A DNA stretch of 53,916 nucleotides from Ruminococcaceae bacterium UBA3753 (GTDB taxonomy: Bacteria; Bacillota; Clostridia; Oscillospirales; Acutalibacteraceae). The notes beneath the pieces are model-generated. The model saw only the letters and a program-made list of their open reading frames with translations. It was not told the DNA's origin and searched no databases. Every line of letters starts with the position of its first letter. Within the stretch, counting starts at the first letter, position 1. Position numbers and translations under genes: made by a program. This document shows positions 1 through 9,075 of this stretch, one piece after another. The stretch covers positions 1 to 53,916 of the forward strand of contig DFGJ01000031.1 of the NCBI GenBank assembly GCA_002372375.1. Direction: 5' to 3'.

Positions 1-87
1 TGGTGCTGATGGCCGGACTTGAACCGGCACGGCATCGCTGCCGAGGGATTTTAAGTCCCTTGCGTCTACCTATTCCGCCACATCAGC
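1..87 (-). tRNA. tRNA-Leu (anticodon UAA), CCA end encoded
   Basis: Read on the minus strand, the 7-bp acceptor stem GCTGATG pairs with CATCAGC and is followed by ACCA, so the 3' CCA is encoded. The D-arm has the GCGGAATAGGTAGACGC form typical of tRNA-Leu. The anticodon stem AGGGA/TCCCT closes a CTTAAAA loop, which places TAA as the anticodon and decodes UUA. A long variable arm (class II tRNA) and a T-arm with GTTCAAGTC follow. UUA is a frequent leucine codon in this AT-rich window. The tRNA sits at the window edge and may belong to a larger cluster outside. Confidence 0.95.
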
Positions 88-477
88 TGAAATATGGCTA
101 TATTCTATCATGATGTATTTTTTAGTCAATAAAAAAATAAAGTCCGTGTCTGCAAATCATCAAAGTTATTGCAAATCTATTTTTTATTAATTATTAAACT
201 GATTAGTTCTAATGTATATGTTTATTTTCAATTAAATAATTTTTAATTCATTCTACGTTTACTAAAGCACTACACACATTTAGCAAATTACACCGATATC
301 TTTTTAGGCTTTGGTTTTTAGACTATTTTTCACTAAATTGTTTATAAACAGCTAAATGAGCAAATCATTCTTTTTTTGTAAACTATAAGATTGAAGATTG
401 TACGCGATTAAAGTACTATAGTCGGGGATAATTGCAGCACGTATATATTTGTCAAGAAGGAACTGAAAGTAAAGATT
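88..477. other. AT-rich intergenic region
   Basis: No coding frame, RNA fold or convincing promoter seen. The stretch separates the tRNA from a GC-richer block. An AGGAA ribosome-binding motif lies at its right edge just before the gene at 478. Confidence 0.5.
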
Positions 478-999
478 ATGATTATTCTCATCACCGGTGC
501 ATCCCACACAGGGAAAACGCTTCTGGCACAAAGGATGCTGGAAAAATATAAATATCCGTATTTCTCTATCGACCATCTGAAAATGGGATTGATCCGCAGC
601 GGCATTACCAGTCTGACCCCTGAAGACGATGATGCTCTCACTGATTATCTGTGGCCGATTGTCCGGGAGATGATTAAAACGGTGGTGGAGAATCATCAGA
701 ATCTCATTGTGGAAGGATGCTATGTTCCGTTTGGCTGGCGAAGAGATTTTGACTCTCATTACTTAAAGAACATCAGGTTTATGTGCCTTGCGATGAGTGA
801 AAAGTATATAGAGAACCATTACAGTGAGATCATAGGATATGAGTCGGAAGTCGAAGCCAGGACGATTGATGTAGAATGTACGAAAGATAGTTTGAAGGCA
901 GACAACAAAAATATCATCGATGGCTTTCAACATGCTGGGGAGCAGATTGTGCTGATCGATTCCAGTTATGAGCAAACAATAAAAGCACACTTGACTTGA
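478..999 (+). CDS. P-loop NTPase, small-molecule kinase-like
   Basis: A 173-residue cytoplasmic protein. It has a Walker A motif at residues 7-14 (GASHTGKT) directly at the N-terminus, an Asp after a buried strand (FSIDH, about residue 32) and EGCYVPFGW around residue 80, in the place of a kinase Walker B/lid region. This layout matches the adenylate-kinase-like or 2-phosphoglycerate-kinase-like P-loop proteins of Clostridia; the substrate cannot be told from sequence. The ATG is preceded by AGGAA. Base composition is clearly richer in G+C than the surrounding DNA and resembles the next two genes, so the three probably arrived together. It could also be a resistance-type kinase, but no specific motif supports that. 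Confidence 0.8.
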   Translation: MIILITGASHTGKTLLAQRMLEKYKYPYFSIDHLKMGLIRSGITSLTPEDDDALTDYLWPIVREMIKTVVENHQNLIVEGCYVPFGWRRDFDSHYLKNIRFMCLAMSEKYIENHYSEIIGYESEVEARTIDVECTKDSLKADNKNIIDGFQHAGEQIVLIDSSYEQTIKAHLT

Positions 1000-1146
1000 A
1001 AACGGGATTTTACGGGCAAGGCATAACAAATTTAGCGCTTTTTCTATGGGATACGTATCATTTACGCGCTCTTTCACAACTGACACGACAGCGCGTACCT
1101 TTTTGTCTTTTTATGGTTCCGAGAATTCAGGAGGGCGTACGATTTT

Positions 1147-1911
1147 ATGATTGGCTGGTTTACCATTGAGGAAATCGATACACAAACATTTGCCATAAGC
1201 GAATATCAGCATTACGAAGAAACGCATTGCTACCTGCTTTGCGGTCAGAACAAAGCGGTGCTGATCGACACTGGTCTCGGCGTTTCAAACATCAAACGCG
1301 TTGTCAATCATCTGACGACGTTGCCTGTTACCGTATTTACCACCCACGTCCATTGGGACCACATCGGTGGACACAGTCTCTTTAACCACATTGCAGTCCA
1401 TGAGGCGGAAATAGACTGGATTGACGGAAGCTTTCCTTTACCGTTGGAAGTAGTAAAGGCCCAACTGACAAAATTGCCCTGTGCATTCCCGGAGGATTTC
1501 AATGTAGATACATATCGACTTTTTCAGGGCGCACCGCAGACTATTTTGCATGACGGCGACTGCTTTGATTTGGGCGGACGAATGATCCGGGTACTGCACA
1601 CGCCGGGACACTCTCCCGGACATTGCTGTTTTTATGAGTTGGAGAAAAGGTACCTGTATTCTGGCGACTTGATTTATAAAGGCTGCCTTGATGCTTTTTA
1701 TCCAAGCACTGATCCGGAGCTTTTTCATCAGTCAGTAGAACACCTGACGAAGCTCGATGTCAGCCGCATTTTCCCCGGCCATCATGATCTGGATATACCT
1801 GTTTCATTGATTAGGGAGATCGAAGAGGATTTTTCTCAGATAGAGAGGACCGGTCAACTGAAACACGGAAATGGATTGTTTGATTTCGGCGACGTCAAAA
1901 TCCATATCTGA
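1147..1911 (+). CDS. Metallo-beta-lactamase-fold hydrolase
   Basis: A 254-residue protein of the metallo-beta-lactamase superfamily. The signature THVHWDH near residue 66 gives the HxHxDH metal site. HTPGHSPGH supplies the third His region, SGD the bridging Asp and FPGHHD the last metal ligand, all in the usual order. It is probably a cytoplasmic hydrolase of the glyoxalase-II or YcbL-like kind; the substrate is unknown and a true beta-lactamase is unlikely because there is no signal peptide. The start ATG has a strong AGGAGG about 11 bases upstream. It follows the P-loop gene on the same strand by 147 bases and shares that gene's higher GC, consistent with joint acquisition. Confidence 0.9.
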   Translation: MIGWFTIEEIDTQTFAISEYQHYEETHCYLLCGQNKAVLIDTGLGVSNIKRVVNHLTTLPVTVFTTHVHWDHIGGHSLFNHIAVHEAEIDWIDGSFPLPLEVVKAQLTKLPCAFPEDFNVDTYRLFQGAPQTILHDGDCFDLGGRMIRVLHTPGHSPGHCCFYELEKRYLYSGDLIYKGCLDAFYPSTDPELFHQSVEHLTKLDVSRIFPGHHDLDIPVSLIREIEEDFSQIERTGQLKHGNGLFDFGDVKIHI

Positions 1912-1942
1912 TGGGCAAGTTAGGATTTGTGAGTAGATAGAA

Positions 1943-2449
1943 ATGGTTACAAATCATGTTGTTGTCCTTCCATATGATGGACAATTGGAGCAGGATTTCC
2001 TTGTGATAAAAGATGAACTCACATCTGCTCTTGGACAACTTGCAAGGGGAATTGAACATGTAGGTAGCACTTCTGTTGAGAACTTATCTGCAAAACCCAT
2101 CATTGATATAGATGTTGTCATTAAGGATTATACTGTGTTTGAAGAAGTTGTATCAGTTCTGGAAGCAATAGGTTATCGACATGAAGGTGACCTTGGCATC
2201 GCAGGGAGAGAGGCATTTAAATATGATGGCAAAGAACATTTGAGAAAGCATCATTTATATGTATGCCCAGCGGATCCGCTAGAGCTGAAAAGGCACATTG
2301 CTTTCAGAGATTACCTACGGACTCATCCTGATGCTGTGCGAGAATACAGCCACATCAAATAAGAAGGAGCAAAACTGTATCCTTATGATATTGAGCGATA
2401 TATTGAACATAAGTCTCCGTTTATTGAAAAGATCTATAAAAAAATATAA
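1943..2449 (+). pseudogene. GrpB-family protein gene interrupted by an in-frame TAA
   Basis: The frame opens at ATG 1943 and reads a clear GrpB/UPF0157-family domain: EHVGSTSVENLSAKPIIDID, then FRDYLRTHPD. A TAA stops it at 2360-2362 after 139 residues. The same frame continues for 28 more codons (EGAKLYPYDIERYIEHKSP and onward) to TAA 2447-2449. That restores the family's usual length of about 170 residues and its normal C-terminal helix. No frameshift is needed, so this is a single nonsense substitution. GrpB-family proteins are small alpha/beta proteins related to nucleotidyltransferases, with no firmly assigned reaction. A truncated but folded product is possible, though the missing helix is conserved. 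The gene starts 31 bases after the metallo-hydrolase. Confidence 0.85.
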
Positions 2450-3155
2450 CTGAAAAATTTCAGTTTTCCGAGGCTATAGTATCGATTCTGTCGCCTCAAC
2501 TTCAGCCGGTCGACGGCATAGGCTTTTTGGGCAAGGTCGAGATTATGGAATCAAAACATCAATCCTATAGTCCCAAGGTATCTTGAGTTTTGACGTACTT
2601 ATACGATTTTCACAATACCTATTTACTTGGCGGATAATGGCAGAGGTTAAGTATGGGCAGTTTATACATTTGATCAAGTAATGACTTTACATAAAAGGTT
2701 TGTCAAGTTACTTCATTATTTTTGTTTATTTTAAAAGTAAACCTAGACTAGATCCACATTAAAAACGAAATATTTATATATACAAGCTACCAAAGGTATT
2801 GAATAATAATTTATTGTCTAATTTTTTGTATATTCATTTATAAATTACGAACAATATAATTCTCTATTTTTAAGCCTACTCTTTTATTTTATGGATGTGC
2901 TAGTATCAACATACAATAATTAAATGCTGTTGCACACCAAATTGAGATATTTTCACAATAATTAGGCATACCTATAACATTTGTGCAAAAAATGCATTTC
3001 GGAGTATTGGCTAGAGCTACACTTAAGTAGTTAAAGCAAGTGTTGAGAAAAGTAAAAAATAGAATGATTCATAATTATATTTTTATTGTATGATACACAC
3101 GAATTATTTGAAAAATAATTCTTCGATTTACTTTATACATGAGGGTTGAAGATTT
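2450..3155. other. Noncoding stretch with a GC-rich remnant
   Basis: Just after the broken GrpB gene is a short palindrome (AACTGAAA..TTTCAGTT, 2449-2466), possibly a weak terminator. Bases from about 2470 to 2600 remain GC-richer, like the block to the left, and have no long open frame; they may be the tail of the acquired segment. From 2600 to 3155 the sequence is AT-rich with nothing recognisable. Confidence 0.4.
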
Positions 3156-3467
3156 ATGAAAGAAAAGAAAATTAAAGATGTGCAGCATGACGATGACAGT
3201 TCGGAAAATGCTTAAGGGGTATATGTACACAAAACACAAGAGCAGGTATGGAATGTGCCTAGCAGAATCATGCGGGGAGCTTACACTTTGCGTATGGCTT
3301 ACAGACTCGAAGTAATAGACGACGAAACGGGTGCAAGAATAGGAGGGCTTTTTAACACACAGGAGGAAGCAGAAAAAGCCGCACACGACAAAAGTCAAAG
3401 TACTAAATCGATATCGGACAACGCGCTAAATTACTTAAGAGCGAGAAATGAGTTAGAAAACCTCTAA
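3156..3467 (+). pseudogene. Small broken ORF of unknown function
   Basis: ATG 3156, preceded by GAGG at 3141, opens a 19-codon frame (MKEKKIKDVQHDDDSSENA) that ends in TAA at 3213-3215. The same frame then runs uninterrupted for 84 codons to 3467. This second part ends in a well-formed acidic domain (RLEVIDDETGARIGG, then QEEAEKAAHDK). A third overlapping frame from about 3179 is also open for some 40 codons. The simplest reading is one small protein gene broken by a stop or a frameshift; a downstream restart at GTG 3255 or ATG 3294 is possible but has no ribosome-binding site. The family is not recognised. Confidence 0.4.
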
Positions 3468-3566
3468 AGTAAGAAAATTACGTAAAAATAGAATGAACAT
3501 TTCAAAAAGGGGGCTTTATGGAAAAAATAACTGCTCAATAGAAAAATAAGATAGGTATCATTTTTT

Positions 3567-4541
3567 TCACTTAATGTTTAAACTCTCATTGATCAAAATA
3601 ATAAATTTTTTAAAGTCTTCCATTGTATTTAAACGTTGCACCTGATTTTTTATAGCAGAATTTGCCCTAATGTCTTTTAAGTAAGCATAAATATGCCTCC
3701 TTGATGTTTTCATTCCTACTGTTTCTCCCTTATAGTAGCAAGCATTCTTTATTTGTTTGTACATCAATTCAATTTTTTCTTCTCGCGATAACGGTAAGTA
3801 GCCTTCTCCACAAAGAAAAGCATTTATATACTCAAAAATATAAGGTTTGCCTAAAGCTCCTCTTCCAATCATAACAAAGTCACAGCCGGTATAATCCAGC
3901 ATAAACTCCGCATCCTCTGGCGTTTTTATATCACCGTTGCCTATAACTGGTATAGTAATCGCTTCTTTTACTCTTTTTATTATTTCTAAATCAACTGATC
4001 CTTTGTACATATCCTCTTTGGTCCTACCGTGAATAGTTATGGCACTGGCTCCAGCCTCTTCGCAATATTTTGCGATCTCAACCGCATTAACGCTATTGTT
4101 CGAAAATCCTTTTCTAATCTTTACAGTTACAGGAATTTCTTTGTTAACAGTTTTAACAGCCGCTTTTACCAAGTTAAAACACAACTTCGGTTTTTTCATC
4201 AGTACTGCACCGGCACCACTTTTATTTATTTTTGGAACCGGGCAGCCCATGTTTATGTCTATTAAATCTGGTCTGTACCTGAGCGATAAAGCTACAGCTT
4301 TTTTTACGTCATTTGAATCACCTGAAAAGATTTGTATCCCACAAGGCCTTTCGTCTTCAGAAATCTCCATTAATTTTAAAGTTTTCCCATTTAAATAATT
4401 AATGCCTTTGGCACTCACCATTTCAGTCTCAACTAAGGCGGCGCCATATTTTTTGCATATTTCACGAAAAGACCTATCCGTTAATCCAGCCATAGGTGCA
4501 AGGATAGCCTTACCCTTTATATTTAAATTGCCTATCTTCAA
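3567..4541 (-). CDS. dus: tRNA-dihydrouridine synthase (DusB-like)
   Basis: A 324-residue flavoenzyme that reduces uridine to dihydrouridine in tRNA D-loops using FMN and NADPH. Seen: APMAGLTDRSFRE (residues 15-27) at the FMN-binding N-terminus; catalytic Cys100 in INMGCPVPK; TIHGRT for substrate phosphate; IPVIGNGDI and GRGALGKPYIF for FMN phosphate binding; and a C-terminal helical domain. Length is normal for the family. The start is TTG at 4541 with AGGA about 10 bases upstream. It is transcribed divergently from ymdB across a 128-base gap. In Bacillus-type genomes a dus gene often sits near other core genes; here it is a single gene. The DusB subfamily assignment rests on overall similarity. 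Confidence 0.95.
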   Translation of the reverse strand: MKIGNLNIKGKAILAPMAGLTDRSFREICKKYGAALVETEMVSAKGINYLNGKTLKLMEISEDERPCGIQIFSGDSNDVKKAVALSLRYRPDLIDINMGCPVPKINKSGAGAVLMKKPKLCFNLVKAAVKTVNKEIPVTVKIRKGFSNNSVNAVEIAKYCEEAGASAITIHGRTKEDMYKGSVDLEIIKRVKEAITIPVIGNGDIKTPEDAEFMLDYTGCDFVMIGRGALGKPYIFEYINAFLCGEGYLPLSREEKIELMYKQIKNACYYKGETVGMKTSRRHIYAYLKDIRANSAIKNQVQRLNTMEDFKKFIILINESLNIK

Positions 4542-4615
4542 TGTAAAAGTCCTAAAAAATATTTAGAAATATCTGACTTAAAAAAATTTTCTCACGAAAT
4601 CAAGATTTATGCGAC

Positions 4616-4621
4616 TATAAT
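4616..4621 (+). promoter_or_regulatory. -10 element of the ymdB promoter
   Basis: A perfect TATAAT, 49 bases upstream of the ymdB TTG start, lies in the divergent dus-ymdB gap. No good -35 is visible at 16-18 bases, so the -10 box carries the call. Confidence 0.45.
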
Positions 4622-4669
4622 ATAATAAAAATATATTCCGGACTAATTAATTAGCAGGAGAAGTGTAAG

Positions 4670-5446
4670 TTGAACATTTTGGCTATTGGAGATGTTGTTG
4701 GTCCTGGTGGTTGTGAATTCTTAAGAGAAAAGCTTAAGGTTATAAAAAATGATTATAAAGTCGACCTGACAATAGCCAATGGAGAAAATTCGGCTGAGGG
4801 GAACGGTATAACTTTTTTTTCTGCAAAATATTTATTAGATAGTGGCGTTGACGTAATAACTACAGGTAATCATGCTTTTAAAAGGAGGGAGTCGCGGGAA
4901 CTTTATGAAAAAAATTTTAGAGTTATAAGGCCAGCCAATTATCCAAGAGGTACAACACCGGGAAAGGGTTATTGTTATATAAAAGTTAAAGGCGTAGATG
5001 TTCTTGTTATAAACGTTCTTGGAGTTACTTTTTTAGAATATTTAAATTGCCCGGTGCGAACAGTCAACAGCATTTTAAAAAGTAACAATGGAAAAGCAAA
5101 AGTTGTAATTCTGGATTTTCACGCAGAGGCTACAGCGGAAAAACGGATGATGGGCTTCTATTTGGACGGCAGAGTATCGGCAATTTTTGGGACACATACT
5201 CATGTCCAAACAGCGGATGAGTGTATATTAAAGAAGGGAACAGGTTACATAACAGATGCCGGAATGGTGGGTGCTATCGACTCTGTCCTTGGGATAAGAC
5301 CGGAGATAGTTATCAAAAGAACGCTGACACATTTGCCAGAAAAGTTTGTTTGTGCAGATGGCCCACATAAAATGGATGGCGTACTATTTGATGTTGATGA
5401 AACTACAGGTCTTACGCAAAAAGTTGAAAGACTCACAGTAGCTTAA
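4670..5446 (+). CDS. ymdB: YmdB-family metallophosphodiesterase
   Basis: A 258-residue calcineurin-like phosphoesterase of the YmdB family, which in Bacillus subtilis hydrolyses cyclic nucleotides and governs biofilm and motility decisions. The metal ligands are in register: Asp8 (IGDVVGPGG), Glu39/Asn40 (NGEN), Asn67 (TTGNHAF), then DFHAEATAEK and GTHTHVQTADE with the late His residues. The start is TTG at 4670 with AGGAG at 4656-4660; an internal ATG would lose the first metal ligand. In many Firmicutes the order is rny-ymdB-spoVS. Here rny is absent from the left side, and spoVS lies 1.4 kb to the right, beyond a tandem duplication that starts inside the last 110 bases of this gene. Confidence 0.96.
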   Translation: MNILAIGDVVGPGGCEFLREKLKVIKNDYKVDLTIANGENSAEGNGITFFSAKYLLDSGVDVITTGNHAFKRRESRELYEKNFRVIRPANYPRGTTPGKGYCYIKVKGVDVLVINVLGVTFLEYLNCPVRTVNSILKSNNGKAKVVILDFHAEATAEKRMMGFYLDGRVSAIFGTHTHVQTADECILKKGTGYITDAGMVGAIDSVLGIRPEIVIKRTLTHLPEKFVCADGPHKMDGVLFDVDETTGLTQKVERLTVA

Positions 5447-5704
5447 TTTCGATTATAAAACGTAACTTTGCCTTTAGCACTAAGTTATAAGCAATTACCA
5501 AAAGAGCAATAACAAGTTTCCCGAAAAAGTTTGTTGCACAGCTGAACTGCATAGAACGGTTTTATTACAGTTGTTGCGGCCGAGGTGGGCCATAAATTGA
5601 TAGGCAAAAGTTTCGTAGTATCATAGTTTTTTCTTTAAAAAGTTTAAACCTTAAATATTTTGGAAAGGATTAGAATCAAACTGGTTACTAGAAATTTACG
5701 ATCG
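5336..5704 (+). repeat. Tandem duplication, copy A (includes the ymdB 3' end)
   Basis: This is the left copy of a direct repeat with a 369-base period. It begins about 37 codons before the end of ymdB and continues into downstream noncoding DNA. A stretch of well over 100 bases after the stop codon is nearly identical to copy B, including the sequence around 5446-5550 and the GCCGAGGTGGGCCATAAATT segment near 5580. Confidence 0.85.
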
Positions 5705-6065
5705 TCTGACAGATTTATTTGTGCAAACAGCTCAAATAAGATAGGTTTTGTACTAATAAATGTTGACGAAACTGAAGTTTTTACGCAAAAAGTTGAAAGA
5801 CTCACAGTAGCTTAATTCGATTATAAAACGTAACTTTGCCTTTAGCACTAAGTTATAAGCAATTACCAAAAGAGCAATAACAAGTTTCCCGAAAAAGTTT
5901 GTTGCACAGCTGAACCACATAGAGCAATTTTATTACTGTCGCCGCAGCCGAGGTGGGCCATAAATTGACGAGAAAAAGTTTCGTAGCAGCATAGTTTTTC
6001 TTTAAAAAGTTTAAACCTTAAATGTTTTGGAACAGGTTAAAATCAAAGTGGTTATTAATAATTAA
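5705..6065 (+). repeat. Tandem duplication, copy B (ymdB tail remnant)
   Basis: Copy B aligns base for base with copy A at +369. Its coding part still reads as a ymdB tail in frame (NVDETEVFTQKVERLTVA then stop, against DVDETTGLTQKVERLTVA in ymdB), but the preceding 25-30 residues have diverged strongly. The noncoding downstream half is far better conserved, apart from scattered substitutions and small indels. There is no start codon with a ribosome-binding site, so it is treated as a remnant. Confidence 0.8.
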
Positions 6066-6758
6066 TTTACCAAAGAAATTTATTTGGTTAGATAGTTTGC
6101 GAAATGGACTGAATGTTATTTAAAATTGACGTACCTATAAGCTTTACGCAAAGTTTTAAATATTTTCGTTAACTTAATTTATTTTTTTGAAAGTAAAGGT
6201 CTTGATCTATAATCTTGAAATAGAAACAAAAAAGTCACAAAAAGATGTTAAACGAAGTAAATTTTAAAAATAACGAAAACAAAATAAATTTAAATATTAC
6301 TTATTTTGTGTAAAAGCACTTATTTCCCGCAACGTTTAGGCAGCTTTTATTGGTATAATTTTTATGCTTTAAAAACTATAAGTCTTGAATTTTATAAAAA
6401 ATACACACATAAATAGCTATTAGAGTGGTATCCTTCTCGCTAAATGGAAAGTGTATATGAATAGTTCATAAGATAAAATAAAACGAATATTATTTGCCGC
6501 AAACAACAATACTGATGATATAAAGAATATCAGTTCGTTTAGGGAGGCTTTGGTTTCGTGCTTATAGATAAATGTTAGAACTTTGTATATTAAGACTTCG
6601 ATATAAGTATTTTTATTCATAAAGGGGCTTATGTGATTAATTTTGGTATAAATAAACCAAATATAAATCATATTAATCTTATAATTATTGAACCTAAACG
6701 TTAGTTACAAAAAAATAAATTCAAAACGACGAACTTACAGTTGATTCGACAAAAAATA
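6066..6758. other. AT-rich intergenic region before spoVS
   Basis: No gene found. The only long frame, on the minus strand at 6420-6671, has the composition of random AT-rich DNA and no ribosome-binding site. Confidence 0.5.
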
Positions 6759-6787
6759 TTGAAAAATAAAAAAATTGCATATATTAT
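6759..6787 (+). promoter_or_regulatory. Sigma-A-type promoter of spoVS
   Basis: TTGAAA (6759-6764), a 17-base spacer and TATTAT (6782-6787) lie 45 bases upstream of the spoVS start. In Bacillus, spoVS is read by sigma-H; this promoter looks vegetative, so expression may not be sporulation-limited. Confidence 0.6.
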
Positions 6788-6832
6788 AGTGTCCATCAGC
6801 TTTAGATATTGTAAAAAATGGAGGATTTATTA

Positions 6833-7105
6833 GTGGAAGTTTTAAAAGTTTCGTCGAAATCTGCACCAAATTCGGTGGCTGGAGCAATAGCCGGAGTTGT
6901 TAGAGAAAAAAAGTGTGTTGAATTGCAGGCGGTAGGTGCTAGTGCTGTAAATCAGGCTACCAAGGCGGTAGCTATTGCTAGAGGATATTTGGCACCAACA
7001 GGGATAGACTTAATATGCAAACCAGCATTTGTTAACGTTACTATTGAAGACGAAGATAGAACAGCTATTAAAATAATAGTAGAAGATAGGAATTCAGGCT
7101 TTTAA
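6833..7105 (+). CDS. spoVS: Stage V sporulation protein S
   Basis: A 90-residue protein of the SpoVS/Alba-like family, small nucleic-acid-binding-fold proteins that affect septation and spore coat assembly in Bacillus. The family core is intact: KVSSKSAPNSVAGAIAGVVR, then QAVGASAVNQATKAVAIARG, then a domain ending in TAIKIIVE. An in-frame ATG lies at 6818, but that ATG and the following GAGG form the ribosome-binding site for GTG 6833, 10 bases on. GTG 6833 also gives the family's normal N-terminus and length, so I chose it. It has its own promoter and no close neighbour, unlike the usual ymdB-spoVS pairing. Confidence 0.95.
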   Translation: MEVLKVSSKSAPNSVAGAIAGVVREKKCVELQAVGASAVNQATKAVAIARGYLAPTGIDLICKPAFVNVTIEDEDRTAIKIIVEDRNSGF

Positions 7106-7982
7106 TATTTTATTTTGTTGATTTGTTGCATAAATGTTACCAACATTTCACTCGTGAATAAACTTTCGGTTGACCTGTAATTTAATTTATTAATAAATGA
7201 AGGTGACGTAAGTTTTTGTTATGATCAAAAGTATATAGATATCCTAATTATATAACATTTGCAGTGTAGTGTGCTAAAAAATTATCTTATAATAACAGTT
7301 AAGTAGAATTGCGTTGCCAGTATTTCAGATTATAGCAAAAAGTTTACTTTATGTTATTTGTAAAGCATAGGTCGGTGGAGTTCTGTTCAAAAAAGTTGAT
7401 AGTTAGATTTAGATTAAAATATAATGTTGGGAAATGACTAAAAGGTATAACTAAATAAAAGTGAAAAGTAAAAAAATGTAAATACAAATTTGTTATATAG
7501 TTTATGAGGGGGTCTCTCCGGGACTAAGTTCAATTTCTCTTGGAGCACTTGATGAATTTTGTTGCTTCCACTAAAAATAATTGCAATTTACCTATACAAG
7601 ATCCTGACTAGGTGTTGTGGCTAAAGTGATGTTTATTTTTTTATGTTAAGCTTATTTTTATGAGTAATTGCCGTTTATTTGTAAATGCGATAGCTAAGTA
7701 TTGATTTACAGTAAAGTTTTAACAAAATTTTAAATTGTAAAGATTAGGAAGACGGGAATGGATCAGTAAATGCATCCAAAATTCTAGTGTAAATTTGTGT
7801 TATATATATTATGCTAAAAAAATTGCACAACAAGCATTAAAAATTTAATATAACATAAAATATGTGTTGATTTCTTTATTAATATAGGCTTTCAAAACAA
7901 AAAAATATCGTATTTGATTGAATAAAACGAATTAGCGTAACTGTAAAGTCTGTCCTAGATTAGGATTAGGATATTTTGTGAG
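7106..7982. other. Long AT-rich intergenic region
   Basis: 877 bases without a supportable gene. One short minus-strand frame ending near 7504 (SSAPREIELSPGETPS then stop) has a coding-like flavour but no start or family. The slightly GC-richer patch at 7500-7620 may be a trace of a lost gene. Confidence 0.4.
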
Positions 7983-8648
7983 ATGTGGCTTTATAAATTA
8001 AAAAAGTTCGTAAGTTCTTTATTTTACCCTGCAAAATGTCCTTACTGTAATAAAATTTTAGAATCAGACAAGACAGTTTGTGATGAATGCTACAAAAAGT
8101 TTCATGTTACTCCCTTAACGACTGATTTGGAATTAGATTACAGACATAGCATAAAAGTAATTTCTGCATTTCCGTACCGTGAAAAAATCAAGGAATTAAT
8201 TTGTAAATTTAAATTTAAGTCAAATTTGGATTATGTGGAATACTTTGCTGAAAGTATGACAAAAGCTATAAAGCAAAAAGGAATTGTGTGTAATTTTGGT
8301 TTAATAACATTTGTACCGATGACCAAAAAACATAAAAAAGAGAGGGGTTTTAATCAAGCGCAAATTTTGGCAAAGGCATTGGGTAAAATGTTGGATATTC
8401 CTGTTGAAAACATTCTTTTGAAAGTAAAAAATAATAAAGCACAGCATACACTTCACAAATCTGAACGTGCGATAAATGTTAAAGGTGCATATATTGCTGA
8501 AAATAAGGAAAAAATAAAACTCAAAAATATCTTGTTATGCGACGACATAGTTACGACCGGCAGTACTATAAAAGAGTGTGCATTAGCACTTATTGACGCT
8601 GGAGCGAAAGATGTTCTGGGCATTACTATTGCAAAGACAGAAAAGTAG
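7983..8648 (+). CDS. comF: ComF-family phosphoribosyltransferase-like protein
   Basis: A 221-residue cytoplasmic protein with the two standard parts of ComF. The N-terminal zinc finger uses Cys19, Cys22, Cys33 and Cys36. The C-terminal type I phosphoribosyltransferase domain has the PRPP loop ILLCDDIVTTGST around residue 183. ERGFNQAQ near residue 120 is the other conserved block. ComF proteins take part in natural transformation, acting with the ComFA translocase, and in some lineages in other DNA processing. No comFA is nearby, so competence cannot be inferred from this gene alone. ATG 7983 has AGGAT about 10 bases upstream. Length is normal. Confidence 0.92.
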   Translation: MWLYKLKKFVSSLFYPAKCPYCNKILESDKTVCDECYKKFHVTPLTTDLELDYRHSIKVISAFPYREKIKELICKFKFKSNLDYVEYFAESMTKAIKQKGIVCNFGLITFVPMTKKHKKERGFNQAQILAKALGKMLDIPVENILLKVKNNKAQHTLHKSERAINVKGAYIAENKEKIKLKNILLCDDIVTTGSTIKECALALIDAGAKDVLGITIAKTEK

Positions 8649-9075
8649 ACTTTTATTTGCTTTTCGGTACAACGTTACGTATATAAACCTCTCTTTCAGA
8701 GGTAAAAAACGTAAGAGACACAAAACAAGCGAATGCATCCTTTTAAAATTTAACATAACCTAAAAAACTTCTAAAATAAGTACTTAATTTAGCAATAAAA
8801 TCTAAAGATTTCAAATAATTTTAGCATATATATCAACCCTAATTAGAATAGTATTACTTTTAGCAGTTACGCCGCAATTCTAAGATAAATGCAGTTAAAA
8901 GGGCATTTTATGTAAAGAGTTTGTCAGATATTTCTCAATAATTTAGATAAAAAAACTTCCAACTCTTTTTTATTTTTGTAACTCAATATCAACAGGATAT
9001 GCTTTTGCAATAATGCCTTGAATTGTGCGCGTTCTGCATACCCGGTGATCGTGGGTAAAAATATTTTGAGCTAAC
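8649..9075. other. Intergenic region with hairpin and possible gene remnant
   Basis: A hairpin with stem ACCTCT/AGAGGT (about 8687-8703) follows comF but lacks a T-run. At 8970-9083, minus strand, a 37-residue frame reads NIFTHDHRVCRTRTIQGIIA and continues to AYPVDIELQK and a stop. Its GC-richer, protein-like sequence has no start codon. It probably marks the decayed 3' end of a gene. Confidence 0.4.

Noticed and set aside
1005..1140. A 34-codon frame between the kinase and the metallo-hydrolase genes
   Set aside because: No ribosome-binding site and no family. It overlaps the ribosome-binding region and start of the real gene.
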